From DASWNP01 sp036399175 (GTDB lineage Bacteria > Acidobacteriota > Blastocatellia > Pyrinomonadales > Pyrinomonadaceae), in the NCBI GenBank assembly GCA_036399175.1, contig DASWNP010000051.1:100521-164520 (forward strand): 64,000 bases of DNA. The letters are read 5' to 3'. The notes beneath the pieces were generated by a model. The model searched no databases, was not told the origin of the DNA, and saw only the letters and a program-made list of their open reading frames with translations. The position numbers were made by a program, and so were the translations under genes. Shown piece by piece: positions 36,100-43,802 of this stretch (the stretch's first letter is position 1; each line of letters begins with the position of its first letter).

Positions 36100-36909
36100 T
36101 TATCCGTTCCGGTTTCCTTCCCCTTGTCTCAGGCGGTTGCGATTGCCTTCGCGGAGCATTCTCTCGACCTCTTCCTGCGCCTCGAACTCGTTGCGCGCCG
36201 CGTCGAGCGCGTAGGGCGTGTCTTCCCGAACAATGTCGAGGCGAAGAAGAGCGCGTGCGGTTTCGGCTTCGCTGAGGCCGCGACTGGCCGCCGCTTCTAT
36301 CATCTGGAGGCGCGTCTCAAGCTCGGCGCGGTGAGTGCGCGCGTCGTTGGCGATGCGTTCGAGGCGCTGGCGGTCTTGACGCAGGTCGGCTTCGAGCTTG
36401 GCGCGCTCGCCGCCCTGAAGCGCGGAGGTCTGTTGAAGTCGGCGCTCGACGAGCGTCGTGTCGCGCTCGGCGCTTGTGAGCACGCGGGCGGCGGTCAGAC
36501 GCGCGGCCAGCGTCTCGCGGTAGGCGTCGGCGAGCAGACGGTTGTTCGCTTCCATCTCTTTGAGCGTCTGTCGCTCGTGGGCGCTCAGCTCTTTTTGAAA
36601 CCAACCGAGTTCGTCAGCCGTGATACCGTCAGCCGCCAGCCTGTCGCGCAGGCGCGTCTCCCAACGACGCCGGTAGAGCAAAAGGAAGAGGCAGACGAAC
36701 GCCGCCGCGACTGTGCCGATGCCGAGCGACGTGAGCGCAAAGAGCATCCAGACGCCCGCATCTTCCGTCGCCGTCAGGTATTTCCAGAGGAAGACGAGCG
36801 GAGCGGGCGGGACGATTAAAAGAAAAGCCAGCCAGGGAGCACGCCGCAGCAGCGTCGCCGTCAGTCTCTCGCGGCCGGTCAATCGGCCTGTCTCTTGCGT
36901 CTCGTTCAT
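36100..36909 (-). CDS. Membrane protein with long coiled coil, unknown function
   Basis: A 269-residue protein. Two transmembrane segments lie near the N-terminus (WLAFLLIVPPAPLVFLWKYL and VWMLFALTSLGIGTVAAAFV). After them, about residues 90-260 are highly charged and predicted to be helical, with coiled-coil character (ELSAHERQTLKEMEANNRLL, ERRLQQTSALQGGERAKLE). The C-terminus is rich in Asn, Arg and Gly. The topology suggests a hairpin in the inner membrane with a long cytoplasmic coiled coil. I do not recognise the family. The start at 36909 is preferred to the one at 36945 because it removes a basic, non-hydrophobic leader. Confidence 0.6.
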   Translation of the reverse strand: MNETQETGRLTGRERLTATLLRRAPWLAFLLIVPPAPLVFLWKYLTATEDAGVWMLFALTSLGIGTVAAAFVCLFLLLYRRRWETRLRDRLAADGITADELGWFQKELSAHERQTLKEMEANNRLLADAYRETLAARLTAARVLTSAERDTTLVERRLQQTSALQGGERAKLEADLRQDRQRLERIANDARTHRAELETRLQMIEAAASRGLSEAETARALLRLDIVREDTPYALDAARNEFEAQEEVERMLREGNRNRLRQGEGNRNG

Positions 36910-37143
36910 AAACTTTCTGCCTGGTCGTCGCGCCCGTTCGCGCAAGTGCGCGGGCGAGGCAAAGCGCCTGTTCGCGCGCGCCTTCTGAATGAAACAAAGA
37001 CCCGGATTCGCGCGCTCGCGCTTTACCCTATCACGGACAAACTTTCTGCCCCAAGCGCGTCCGCCCCTGTACGCATCTCGGCGGCGAACAGGCTATAATC
37101 GAAAGCCTCCCGGAATTGGAAGCGAACGGATTCAGGAGAAGCG

Positions 37144-38121
37144 ATGAAAGCAGGACTGAAAAGAACCGTCAAGGCGTTCGTGCTCGTCATGCTCGTTTGG
37201 TGCGTCGCAGGCGCTACCACCGAGGCGCAGAACCGCGAGCTGGACAGGATTCGTCGAGACAGCCGGAGTACGAGCGTACGCAGCGTCACCATCCCTCTGA
37301 CGCTTCGCCTGCGCGAACCCAAATCGCAGACCGAGATTCAGTCCATCGAATACCTGACCGTGCTCGAAGACGGCGAGGAACAGGAGATTCTCTCGCTCAG
37401 GGGCGGCATCCGCTCGCCGCTCTCGCTCGCCATTCTCGTACAGGACGACTCAGTCTCTTCGGTCGGCAACGAGATAAGCGGCCTCGCCGCGTTCATCCGC
37501 CGACTGCCGCCCGGCTCGCGCGTGATGATTGGCTACCTGCGCTCTGGGTCGCTCTCCGTCCGGCAGCGTTTCACCACCGACCTCGAACGCGCAGCGCGCG
37601 CGCTTCGCATCCCGCTCAGCTCTTCTTCCGCCGCGCCCTACAACCCTTACGTCGAACTCGTCGAGGCGCTCAAGCGTTTCGAGTCGCAGCCGGTCGGGCG
37701 ACGCGCTTTGCTGCTCGTCTCGGACGGAGTCGATGTCTCGCGCGGCCTGGATTCGTCCTCGCCCGCCCTGAGCGTCGATTTGGCGCGCGCCATCAACGAA
37801 GCGCAACGCCGCAGCGTCGCCGTCTATTCCATCTACGCGCCGACTGTGGGGACGACAGCCGGAGGACAATCACAGCTCGTCAGCAACGGTCAGGGCTCGC
37901 TCAAGCGCCTCTCCGAAGAGACCGGCGGACGCGCCTTCTTTCAGGGCTTGAGCGCCCCCGTCAGCTTCAATCCCTTCCTCAAAGAAATCAGTAACCTGCT
38001 GCCCCGTCAGTTCGCTCTCACCTATCTCTCGACCCACGCCGGAAAGGGATTCCACCGCATCAAGGTCGTCGCCGACGTGAAAGACGGCGAAATCCTCTAC
38101 CCTTCGGGCTACGTGCGCTGA
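37144..38121 (+). CDS. VWFA-related domain protein, exported
   Basis: A 325-residue protein with a signal peptide (about 1-28). It has a von Willebrand A-type domain, about residues 95-300, with the metal site ILVQDDSVSS (DxSxS), a later GRRALLLVSDGVDVSRG and the segment VYSIYAP. It resembles the VWFA-related proteins typical of Acidobacteria (TIGR03436 type). Before the domain is a beta-rich region (SVTIPLTLRLRE, IQSIEYLTVLEDGEEQEIL), and after it a short beta segment ending EILYPSGYVR. Such proteins are thought to take part in envelope protein-protein contacts. The start follows CAGGAGAAGCG. Confidence 0.82.
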   Translation: MKAGLKRTVKAFVLVMLVWCVAGATTEAQNRELDRIRRDSRSTSVRSVTIPLTLRLREPKSQTEIQSIEYLTVLEDGEEQEILSLRGGIRSPLSLAILVQDDSVSSVGNEISGLAAFIRRLPPGSRVMIGYLRSGSLSVRQRFTTDLERAARALRIPLSSSSAAPYNPYVELVEALKRFESQPVGRRALLLVSDGVDVSRGLDSSSPALSVDLARAINEAQRRSVAVYSIYAPTVGTTAGGQSQLVSNGQGSLKRLSEETGGRAFFQGLSAPVSFNPFLKEISNLLPRQFALTYLSTHAGKGFHRIKVVADVKDGEILYPSGYVR

Positions 38122-38132
38122 GGCGAGTTTTC

Positions 38133-38152
38133 GGTAGTAGGTCAGTTTGAAA
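38133..38152 (+). repeat. Left copy of a 20-bp direct repeat flanking three small genes
   Basis: GGTAGTAGGTCAGTTTGAAA; identical at 18 of 20 positions, without gaps, to 39128-39147. The two copies are 995 bases apart and bracket the three small genes at 38197-39071. See the finding on this cassette. Confidence 0.75.
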
Positions 38153-38196
38153 TCTGAACCTTTTCTTTTAGTTTTAGCGGTGCTAGCATCCCCTCT

Positions 38197-38514
38197 ATGA
38201 GCGAAGGCCCCACCCAAGACATCTCTCAGAAGTACGATACCAAGCCCACGCTTGAAACCGTCCTGCTACGCCTTGACGAGCTGCGGGCGGTAGTGGAGAG
38301 GCGATTCGACGAAGCGGAAAGACGATTCGACGAGACGGACAGGCGGCTCGATAGCTTACAGGCTGAAGTCGCAGGGGTGCGCGAAGAGATGCGCTCCGGC
38401 TTCCGCAAGGTCGAGCGTCAGGTGGGCATTCTCAGTAAGGAGCTGCTTGAGTTGAAAGCCGACCACAGCGGGTTAGAAGACCGCGTTGAAAAGTTGGAAG
38501 AGTCGAGGGCTTAA
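38197..38514 (+). CDS. Small coiled-coil protein, unknown function
   Basis: A 105-residue, highly charged protein without signal or membrane segment. Residues about 20-105 have heptad-like spacing (VLLRLDELRAVVERRFDE, LDSLQAEVAGVREEM, ELLELKADHSGLEDRVEKL). This type of short coiled coil is common and gives no function. It is the first of three small genes in a row on the plus strand, with a gap of only 8 bases to the next. The block is bracketed by a 20-bp direct repeat. The ATG is in normal context but has a weak ribosome binding site. Confidence 0.6.
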   Translation: MSEGPTQDISQKYDTKPTLETVLLRLDELRAVVERRFDEAERRFDETDRRLDSLQAEVAGVREEMRSGFRKVERQVGILSKELLELKADHSGLEDRVEKLEESRA

Positions 38515-38522
38515 AGTACCGT

Positions 38523-38864
38523 ATGAGTGATGACCCTATTAATCCTGAAGTTCCAGCCGGGGCTCTAGGGCAGTCCATGTCAGATGTTTATGCGGATTTC
38601 GGGGATGACCTGACAGCAGACATTCGCCTAAAAGAACAGATGGATGATATAGCGTCTCAGATAGAAGACGCTGAACGGCGCTTAGCGGCGTCAGATAAAT
38701 CACAAGAAGAACGCCTGGACACACTAACCCATGTCTTTGCGCAGTTGACCGTTTGGCGAATCGACCATGTCCGAGGGAAGATGCAAGCCAATCAAGTGGA
38801 GATGGACGAGCTTAAAACAGAAACCCGCGAGATGATTTCAGAGCTAAAACAGATGGTGGCCTAA
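38523..38864 (+). CDS. Small acidic protein, unknown function
   Basis: A 113-residue protein, predicted mostly helical in its C-terminal two-thirds (ADIRLKEQMDDIASQIEDAE, LDTLTHVFAQLTVWRIDHV, MQANQVEMDELKTETREM). Its N-terminus reads MSDDPINPEVPAGALG. I do not recognise it. The DNA is visibly lower in GC than the surrounding genes, with codons such as GAT, ATT and TCA common, which suggests it came from elsewhere. It is three bases from the next gene. Confidence 0.55.
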   Translation: MSDDPINPEVPAGALGQSMSDVYADFGDDLTADIRLKEQMDDIASQIEDAERRLAASDKSQEERLDTLTHVFAQLTVWRIDHVRGKMQANQVEMDELKTETREMISELKQMVA

Positions 38865-38867
38865 GCG

Positions 38868-39071
38868 ATGGGTTCAATCGGTGACATCATCAAGGCGTTA
38901 AAGTCCGTTCTCCTAATAGCCGACGACCTCCAAAGGTATCACGCGGAAATCAAAGACATCCGGCGGGAGTTAAGAGACCTGACGATTATCGTTCCACGCC
39001 TTAGCTCAAGAGGTGCGCCACTCAAAAGAGCGCGCCGCCGCCGAGAAGGACAATCTGCTATTGGAAGTTGA
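38868..39071 (+). CDS. Small protein, probably frameshifted
   Basis: The 67-residue frame starts well (MGSIGDIIKALKSVLLIADDLQRY) but after about residue 42 turns into an arginine-rich tail typical of reading out of frame. In the +1 frame the DNA continues to 39126 with good composition: AQEVRHSKERAAAEKDNLLL, then EVENKLLSLDRRLPPKEEGD and a stop. A single-base deletion, or programmed frameshifting, near 38995-39005 would join them into a helical protein of about 85 residues. This is inference from codon composition only. Function unknown; low GC like its neighbour. Confidence 0.5.
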   Translation: MGSIGDIIKALKSVLLIADDLQRYHAEIKDIRRELRDLTIIVPRLSSRGAPLKRARRRREGQSAIGS

Positions 39072-39127
39072 AAACAAGCTGCTCAGTCTCGACAGGCGAT
39101 TGCCGCCGAAGGAAGAAGGGGATTAAA

Positions 39128-39147
39128 GGTAGTGGCTCAGTTTGAAA
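39128..39147 (+). repeat. Right copy of the 20-bp direct repeat
   Basis: GGTAGTGGCTCAGTTTGAAA; two mismatches to 38133-38152. It is followed by a short hairpin, TTTCAGG then AGA then CCTGAAA, near 39149-39166, between the last small gene and the convergent receiver-HATPase gene. Confidence 0.75.
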
Positions 39148-39177
39148 ATTTTCAGGAGACCTGAAAGAGAACCTGCT

Positions 39178-40080
39178 TTAGAGGCTCGGCGTGTCTTCGA
39201 CCGCCGCCGCCGCACCGTCATTGCCGCCGGACTGCGACTCTTCGGCGTCGAGATATTTGATGAGCACCACTTCGTTGTGCCGCTCGTTGTAGACCATCTC
39301 GTCAACCATGTTGCGTGCGATGAGGATGCCGAAGCCGCCGGGACGCAAGCCCATCTGCTCGCGGAAGCGTTCGTGCTGCATGGGGTCGTTGTCGGGGTTG
39401 AGGATGGCGGAGTGATAGAGCGATTCGATTTGGAAACCTTCGCCGGGGTCTTTGATGCGATAGAGCACGATGCGCGGCGTGCGCAGGTAGCCGACCTCGA
39501 TGCTCTGCGCGGGGTCGTTCTTGCCGCCGTGCTCGATGGCATTGCGAAGCATTTCGCGGAAGGCGTAGGTGATGCTGTCGCGAGTGTCTGCGGGTAAATC
39601 GGTCTTGAGCTGCGACATCAATCTTTCCAGAGGGTCGAGCGCGGCCATCGAACAGGGGACGCGAAGCTCAATCCATTCGGGGCGAGCCGAGAGCACTTCA
39701 ATGCCTATCTCCTGCGGGACGAGGGCGAAGGCCGAGTTGACGGCCGAGAGCAGCTCGTTCATGTCGAAAGGCTTCGCCAGAAAGTCGCACGCGTGCTCGC
39801 GCATCGCGCTGATAACGGCGCTCGGCGTGGACATCGCCGTCATCATAATCACGCGCAGCTCCTTGTCCTGCTCCCTCAACCTCGACAGCATCTCAAGCCC
39901 GTCCATGCCCGGCATCATAATGTCCAAAAGCGCCACGTCCACGCCCTCGCGCGCCAGCCTCTCCAGCCCTTCGCGCGCATCACGCGCACCCGTCACCTCG
40001 TAGCCCGCCCGCGACAAAGCGACCGTCACAAGCTCCTGCAACTCCGGGTCGTCGTCAACCACCAGAATCCTTTTAGACAT
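39178..40080 (-). CDS. Receiver domain fused to a serine-kinase-type HATPase domain
   Basis: A 300-residue protein. Residues 1-120 form a response-regulator receiver (VVDDDPELQ, phospho-acceptor Asp53 in VALLDIMMPGMDGLEML, switch Thr in IMMTAMST, Lys in FLAKPFD). Residues about 140-280 form a GHKL/HATPase_c_2 domain of the RsbW kind: FREMLRNAIEHGGKND (N box), VLYRIKDPGEGF (G1) and GGFGILIARNMVDEMVYNE (G2). The plan suggests a two-component input controlling an anti-sigma or partner-switching kinase. The partner and sensor are not in the window. The gene is unusual among its cell-cycle and RNA neighbours. Ribosome binding site GAGGTG precedes the ATG at 40080. Confidence 0.85.
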   Translation of the reverse strand: MSKRILVVDDDPELQELVTVALSRAGYEVTGARDAREGLERLAREGVDVALLDIMMPGMDGLEMLSRLREQDKELRVIMMTAMSTPSAVISAMREHACDFLAKPFDMNELLSAVNSAFALVPQEIGIEVLSARPEWIELRVPCSMAALDPLERLMSQLKTDLPADTRDSITYAFREMLRNAIEHGGKNDPAQSIEVGYLRTPRIVLYRIKDPGEGFQIESLYHSAILNPDNDPMQHERFREQMGLRPGGFGILIARNMVDEMVYNERHNEVVLIKYLDAEESQSGGNDGAAAAVEDTPSL

Positions 40081-40098
40081 TCACACCTCGTAAAAGCA

Positions 40099-40220
40099 GT
40101 AAATCGTGAATCGTAAATCGTGAATAGTTTGAGCTTGATGAGGCCTGGAAGCTGAAAGAGAAAGCGGCTGGATGAAGAAGCACTCAAGCCACTATTTACG
40201 ATTTACGATTCACGATTTAC
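40099..40220. repeat. Heptamer-arm inverted repeat, site 7 (TCGTRAA arms)
   Basis: The arms at 40099-40128 and 40191-40220 match at 29 of 30 positions as inverted copies, built from TCGTGAA and TCGTAAA units. A 62-base loop contains GAAAGAGAAAGCGGCTGG and a smaller inverted repeat (TTGAGC with CTCAAG). The right arm contains the holB stop codon (40210-40212). The same arm units recur at 59751. Confidence 0.9.
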
Positions 40221-41265
40221 CAGCTTGTTCCATCGAAAGAAGCAGCGCGTCGGTGGCGACGCGCCGGTTGATGTTGACGGCGAGCCGGGCGCGCAGCTCT
40301 TCGATGCCGGTGAGCCAGCGCGCGGCGCGTCGGCTTTCGAGTCCGGCGCTCATGCGCGTCAGACGCTCGCGCAAGTCCTGATTGACGAGGGTGGCCTCGG
40401 TCGTGCGATCTGCGTCGAGCGTGAGCAGCCAGAGGTCTCGGACTAGAGTTTCGAGCAGGTCGAGACGCGGCTCGTAATCATCTTTGCGCTTGGCGTCGCT
40501 CAGTTCTTCGGAGGCGCGCAGGAGCCGGGAGCGGTCTGTCTGCGGCGTGAGCGCGTCGAGGACGTTGAGCATCAGGTCGCGCTCGGCGCGGTACGTGTCG
40601 AGGTTAAGCTCAAGGGCTTGAGCCAGTCGCCCGCGCGAGAAATGCGCGGCGAGTCGCGCCTCTTCGCCGGAGCGTCTGCGATGTTTGACGAGATACTCTT
40701 CGATTTCCGAAGGCGCAAGGGGCGCGAAGCGAATCGTCTGGCAGCGCGAGCGGATGGTCGGCAAGATGCTTGCCGGGCGCGACGTGACGAGGATGATGTG
40801 CGAGGTCGGATGCGGTTCTTCGAGCGTCTTTAAGAGCGCGTTGGCGGCGTTCTTGTTCATCCGATCGGCCTCGTCGATGATAAGGACGCGCGCGCGTCCT
40901 TCGTACGGTCGAAAGTTGGTCTCGCGCTCAAGGTCGCGCGCGGCATCGACCAGAATCGAGCGATTGTACGGCAGCACCACGCCAACGTCGCCGTGCTCGC
41001 TCCAGACAACTCGCCCGCGCGCTTCCTTGTCGTCTGCCGCCGGATAGACGAACTTTCCCGCGCGCACGCACGAAGAACACTCGCCGCAGGCTTCCACCCC
41101 GCGCGGCTTCAGGCAGTTGAGCGCGCGCGCCAACTCAAGCGCGAACTGCTTTTTGCCGACGCCCTCTTCGCCCACGAACAGCAGCGCGCCCGCCACGCGC
41201 CCCGCCGCGAGCATCCGCCGCAGAATCTCCTGAGCACGCTTGTTTCCGACGAGACGGGAGAACAT
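40210..41265 (-). CDS. holB: DNA polymerase III delta-prime subunit
   Basis: A 351-residue clamp-loader ATPase. It has LLFVGEEGVGKKQFALELA (P-loop variant), the zinc-binding cysteines in GVEACGECSSC, RVLIIDEADRMNKNAANALLKTLEEP (Walker B and sensor region) and IRSRCQTIRFAPL. This subunit stabilises the clamp loader that places the beta clamp on DNA. The P-loop is intact in sequence form, unlike some delta-prime proteins. The gene follows tmk, a common neighbour. Its ATG lies only four bases after a hairpin and lacks a Shine-Dalgarno; its C-terminus GKS and stop come from the next hairpin. Confidence 0.92.
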   Translation of the reverse strand: MFSRLVGNKRAQEILRRMLAAGRVAGALLFVGEEGVGKKQFALELARALNCLKPRGVEACGECSSCVRAGKFVYPAADDKEARGRVVWSEHGDVGVVLPYNRSILVDAARDLERETNFRPYEGRARVLIIDEADRMNKNAANALLKTLEEPHPTSHIILVTSRPASILPTIRSRCQTIRFAPLAPSEIEEYLVKHRRRSGEEARLAAHFSRGRLAQALELNLDTYRAERDLMLNVLDALTPQTDRSRLLRASEELSDAKRKDDYEPRLDLLETLVRDLWLLTLDADRTTEATLVNQDLRERLTRMSAGLESRRAARWLTGIEELRARLAVNINRRVATDALLLSMEQAGKS

Positions 41266-41269
41266 AGAA

Positions 41270-41347
41270 AAGTTTCAAGTCGCAGGTTTCGGGCTTCAAG
41301 TTTCAGGTCGAAGTCTTCAAGCTTGAGACCTGGAGGTTGAAGCCTGA
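41270..41347. repeat. Heptamer-arm inverted repeat, site 8 (TTCAAGT-type arms)
   Basis: The left arm (about 41270-41319) is a drifting 7-bp array, TTTCAAG, TCGCAGG, TTTCGGG, CTTCAAG, TTTCAGG, TCGAAGT, CTTCAAG. The right arm (41320-41347) pairs with its second half. It sits between tmk and holB and encodes the end of Tmk; holB starts directly after it on the minus strand. Confidence 0.75.
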
Positions 41348-41976
41348 GAATCCAGAAAGGGCATCACAATCTTCATTACATGCTGATGTGTCTCTTCGAT
41401 TGAAGCACTGGCATCGACGATGCGGACGCGCTCGGGCTCGGCGGCGGCGATTTGGAGATAAGCTTCTCGGACGCGCGCGTGAAAAGCCGCGTCCTCGGCG
41501 TCGAGGCGGTCTCGCTCGTGGCCTCGCTCTTCGCGCCGACGGGCGCGGCGACTGCTTTCGTTGACCGTCAGGTCGAAGATGAGCGTCAGGTGCGGCTTGA
41601 GTCCGCCCGTCGCAAGCTCGACCACTTCTCTGACAAGCTCCGGCGAGAAGCCGCGCCCCGCGCCCTGATAGGCGACGGTCGCATCCGCATAGCGGTCTGA
41701 CAGAACGATGTGGTTAGTTTCGAGCGCGGGGCGGACGAGAGCGCGGACGTGCTGCGCGCGGTCGGCTGCGTAGAGCAGAAGCTCTGCGAGCGGGTCGATG
41801 TTCTCCTGCGAGTCTAAGAGCGCGGCTCTCAAGCGCATCCCGAGCGGCGTCCCGCCCGGCTCGCGCGTGCTGACGACCTCATGGCCGCGCAAGCGAAGCT
41901 CGCTGGCGAGCATACGCAGTTGCGTCGATTTCCCGCTCCCGTCGATGCCTTCAAAGGTGATGAATGCGGCGGCCAA
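41317..41976 (-). CDS. tmk: Thymidylate kinase
   Basis: A 219-residue kinase that makes dTDP from dTMP. FITFEGIDGSGKSTQLRML is the P-loop, TREPGGTPLG the family signature, LSDRYADATVAYQGAGRG the DRY/H motif, and LIFDLTVNESSRRARRR the lid region. The last residues, ASTSRSQA, and the stop codon lie in the left arm of a heptamer hairpin, so the C-terminal tail differs from other Tmk proteins and is probably dispensable. It precedes holB on the minus strand, a frequent arrangement. Confidence 0.94.
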   Translation of the reverse strand: MAAAFITFEGIDGSGKSTQLRMLASELRLRGHEVVSTREPGGTPLGMRLRAALLDSQENIDPLAELLLYAADRAQHVRALVRPALETNHIVLSDRYADATVAYQGAGRGFSPELVREVVELATGGLKPHLTLIFDLTVNESSRRARRREERGHERDRLDAEDAAFHARVREAYLQIAAAEPERVRIVDASASIEETHQHVMKIVMPFLDSQASTSRSQA

Positions 41977-42025
41977 CTGTCGGGATTCTCCGTTCGGTGG
42001 TGTCAGGCTACGGCAAACGTCGCTC

Positions 42026-42337
42026 TCAGCCCTCGGACTGTCCGAAGCCGTCGGATGTCGGCTCGGCCGGTGAATCGGACGGGTGCGAGGAAGGGCGCGT
42101 TTCGCCTGCCGGTCGTCGTGCGTGAAGGATGGTCGAGATGGCGTGTTTGAAGATGAGCTGTTCCTGCGAGCCGGATTCGAGCAGCACCGAAAACTTGTCG
42201 AAGCTCTTGATGCGTCCCGAAAGCTTCGCGCCGTTTGTCAGGTAAATCGTCACCGTGTTTCTTTCGCGGCGTGCCGTGTTCAGAAACGCGTCCTGGATAT
42301 TCTGAGGAGAAGATTTCGTATCCACTGCTTGACCCAT
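42026..42337 (-). CDS. hfq: RNA chaperone Hfq
   Basis: A 103-residue protein. SSPQNIQDAFLNTARRERNTVTIYLTNG leads into Sm1 (GAKLSGRIKSFDKFSVLLES) and Sm2 (QLIFKHAISTIL), with the family KHAIST motif intact. Hfq forms hexameric rings and pairs small RNAs with mRNAs. The C-terminal tail (HARRPAGETRPSSHPSDS and on) is hydrophilic and variable. It lies downstream of miaA as in many bacteria, although here a hairpin comes between them. The ATG at 42337 is used; a TTG upstream at 42361 is possible. Presence of Hfq argues for regulation by small RNA in this organism. Confidence 0.93.
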   Translation of the reverse strand: MGQAVDTKSSPQNIQDAFLNTARRERNTVTIYLTNGAKLSGRIKSFDKFSVLLESGSQEQLIFKHAISTILHARRPAGETRPSSHPSDSPAEPTSDGFGQSEG

Positions 42338-42416
42338 ACCCTTTTGAACAGGAAAACTCAATATCGCCAGATTACACCAAACGCAACACTAAAGTCCAAA
42401 AAATCAAGTCTGTCCA

Positions 42417-42506
42417 AGTCTGGAGTCGAGAGTCTGGAGTCTGGAGTCAGAAGCAAAAGCATTTGGCTTTGACTCTAGACTCCGGACTTCAGACTCCAGA
42501 CTTCTT
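42417..42506. repeat. Heptamer-arm inverted repeat, site 9 (TCTGGAG arms)
   Basis: The left arm has GTCTGGA, GTCGAGA, GTCTGGA and GTCTGGA. The right arm has GACTCTA, GACTCCG, GACTTCA, GACTCCA. The loop AGAAGCAAAAGCATTTGG then CTTTGA is the reverse complement version of the core at 63931. The right arm encodes the last residues of MiaA (EVWSLKSGV) and its stop codon. Confidence 0.88.
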
Positions 42507-43479
42507 CAAGATGCCGGGCGATTTGTTCCTGCACGCGGGAGTCGTCGCCGAAGCCGTCGAACCATCGCGTGCCGGGCTCGCGGCGAAACCATGTGAGCTG
42601 GCGCTTGGCGTAGTGGCGCACGTCGAGCTTGCTCTGTTCGACGGCGCTCTCAAGGCTGCGTCTGCCTTCGAGGTATTCCACGACGCGACGATAGGCGTGC
42701 GCGCCGAGCGCGTTTGAATCGGCGGGGACGCCGCGCGCGAGAAGGCTTCCGACTTCTTCGACGAGTCCGGCGCGGAAGTGTGCCTCGGTGCGCGCGTCGA
42801 TTCGCCGGTAGAGTTCGGCGCGCGGCGGGCAGAGGGCGCAGACGTGTATACGCGAGGCGACGGCGGGAGGCGCGGGGCGTTCTCCTCGCTGCTCGGAGAG
42901 CGGCCTTCCGGTTTGCAGGCGAACTTCGAGCGCGCGCTGAACGCGCGACCAGTCGCGCTCCTGCAAGCGCGCGGCGGAGTCGGGGTCGAGGCGTCTGAGA
43001 AGCTTGTGCAGGTGCGCCGCGCCGCGTCGCTCGCGGAGGCGTGTGAGTCGTCTGCGAAGCTCTTCATCCGTCGGCGGGCTCGGAAAGAAGGGCTCGCGCA
43101 GAGCACGCAGGTAGAAGCCTGTGCCGCCGACCAGCAGCGCCAGCGCGCCTCGCGCCTCTATCTCTTCAATCTTGGCAAGCGCCGCGCGCGCCCATTCTCC
43201 GGCGGTGTAGTTGATTTCAGGCGAGACGAAATCGAGCAGGTGATGCGCGACGCCGCGACGCTCCACCGGAGGCACTTTCGCCGTCGCTATCTCGATGTCG
43301 CGGTAAACCTGTACGGAGTCGCAGTTGATGATCTCGCCGCCGAAGCGCAGCGCGAGCGCGATGCCAAGCTCGCTCTTGCCCGAAGCCGTCGGGCCGACGA
43401 TGGCGACGACTGGCTGCGCTTTTGTCGGGGACGAACTCACGCGCGACTCAGCACGAGACGAAAGACCAAGACCAGCCAC
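42475..43479 (-). CDS. miaA: tRNA dimethylallyltransferase
   Basis: A 334-residue enzyme that puts a dimethylallyl group on A37 of tRNAs reading UNN codons. VVAIVGPTASGKSELGIALA is the P-loop, GGEIINCDSVQVYRDIEIATAKV the family signature, LLVGGTGFYLRALRE follows, and YAKRQLTWFRRE is near the C-terminus. The start is GTG at 43479, overlapping a predicted 35-residue peptide by 43 bases. The C-terminal WSLKSGV and stop lie in a heptamer hairpin. Order miaA-hfq is conserved in many bacteria. Confidence 0.93.
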   Translation of the reverse strand: MAGLGLSSRAESRVSSSPTKAQPVVAIVGPTASGKSELGIALALRFGGEIINCDSVQVYRDIEIATAKVPPVERRGVAHHLLDFVSPEINYTAGEWARAALAKIEEIEARGALALLVGGTGFYLRALREPFFPSPPTDEELRRRLTRLRERRGAAHLHKLLRRLDPDSAARLQERDWSRVQRALEVRLQTGRPLSEQRGERPAPPAVASRIHVCALCPPRAELYRRIDARTEAHFRAGLVEEVGSLLARGVPADSNALGAHAYRRVVEYLEGRRSLESAVEQSKLDVRHYAKRQLTWFRREPGTRWFDGFGDDSRVQEQIARHLEEVWSLKSGV

Positions 43480-43544
43480 ACGAGCGCCAGCAGCAGCAGC
43501 GCGCCCGCCCCTTGCGCGCGTGAGAACCTGAACGCACGACTCAC
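43437..43544 (-). CDS. Possible 35-residue membrane peptide between the glutaredoxin gene and miaA
   Basis: A GTG-started frame gives an Arg-flanked hydrophobic helix (GALLLLALVWLVLVFRLVL) with a basic N-terminus. Its GTG overlaps the TGA of the glutaredoxin-like gene in the arrangement GTGA, and its 3' part overlaps the start of miaA. The overlaps at both ends, and the clear membrane helix, favour a real gene. There is no homologue evidence and no independent ribosome binding site. It could equally be chance in GC-rich DNA. Confidence 0.35.
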   Translation of the reverse strand: MSRAFRFSRAQGAGALLLLALVWLVLVFRLVLSRA

Positions 43545-43789
43545 AGCAGAAACTCCCTCAACTCTTCATCGGTCGGGCGCACGAGAGCGCGCCCTCCGGC
43601 TTCAAACACCGGCACATAGCCCTGCCGCGTCAGCCGATACATCGAACGCAGCGCGCCGAAATCGCTCGCCACGTCGCGCTCCCCGTAAGCGACGCCGTGT
43701 GTCTTAAGCCACGCCCGCGCCGCCGAGCAGAGCGGACAACCCGGCACGACATAGAGCGTTACAGTCGCTTCATGAAGCATATCTTTCAT
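43541..43789 (-). CDS. Glutaredoxin-like protein
   Basis: An 82-residue protein of thioredoxin fold. It has VTLYVVPGCPLCSAARAWL with the redox motif CPLC, then GVAYGERDVASD, and the cis-proline region RQGYVPVFEAGGRALVRPTDEEL. This fits small glutaredoxin/NrdH-like proteins that reduce disulfides. It starts at 43789 and overlaps a predicted 35-residue peptide at its end. The partner reductase is not in the window. Confidence 0.85.
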   Translation of the reverse strand: MKDMLHEATVTLYVVPGCPLCSAARAWLKTHGVAYGERDVASDFGALRSMYRLTRQGYVPVFEAGGRALVRPTDEELREFLL

Positions 43790-43802
43790 CGAGATTATTT
43801 AG

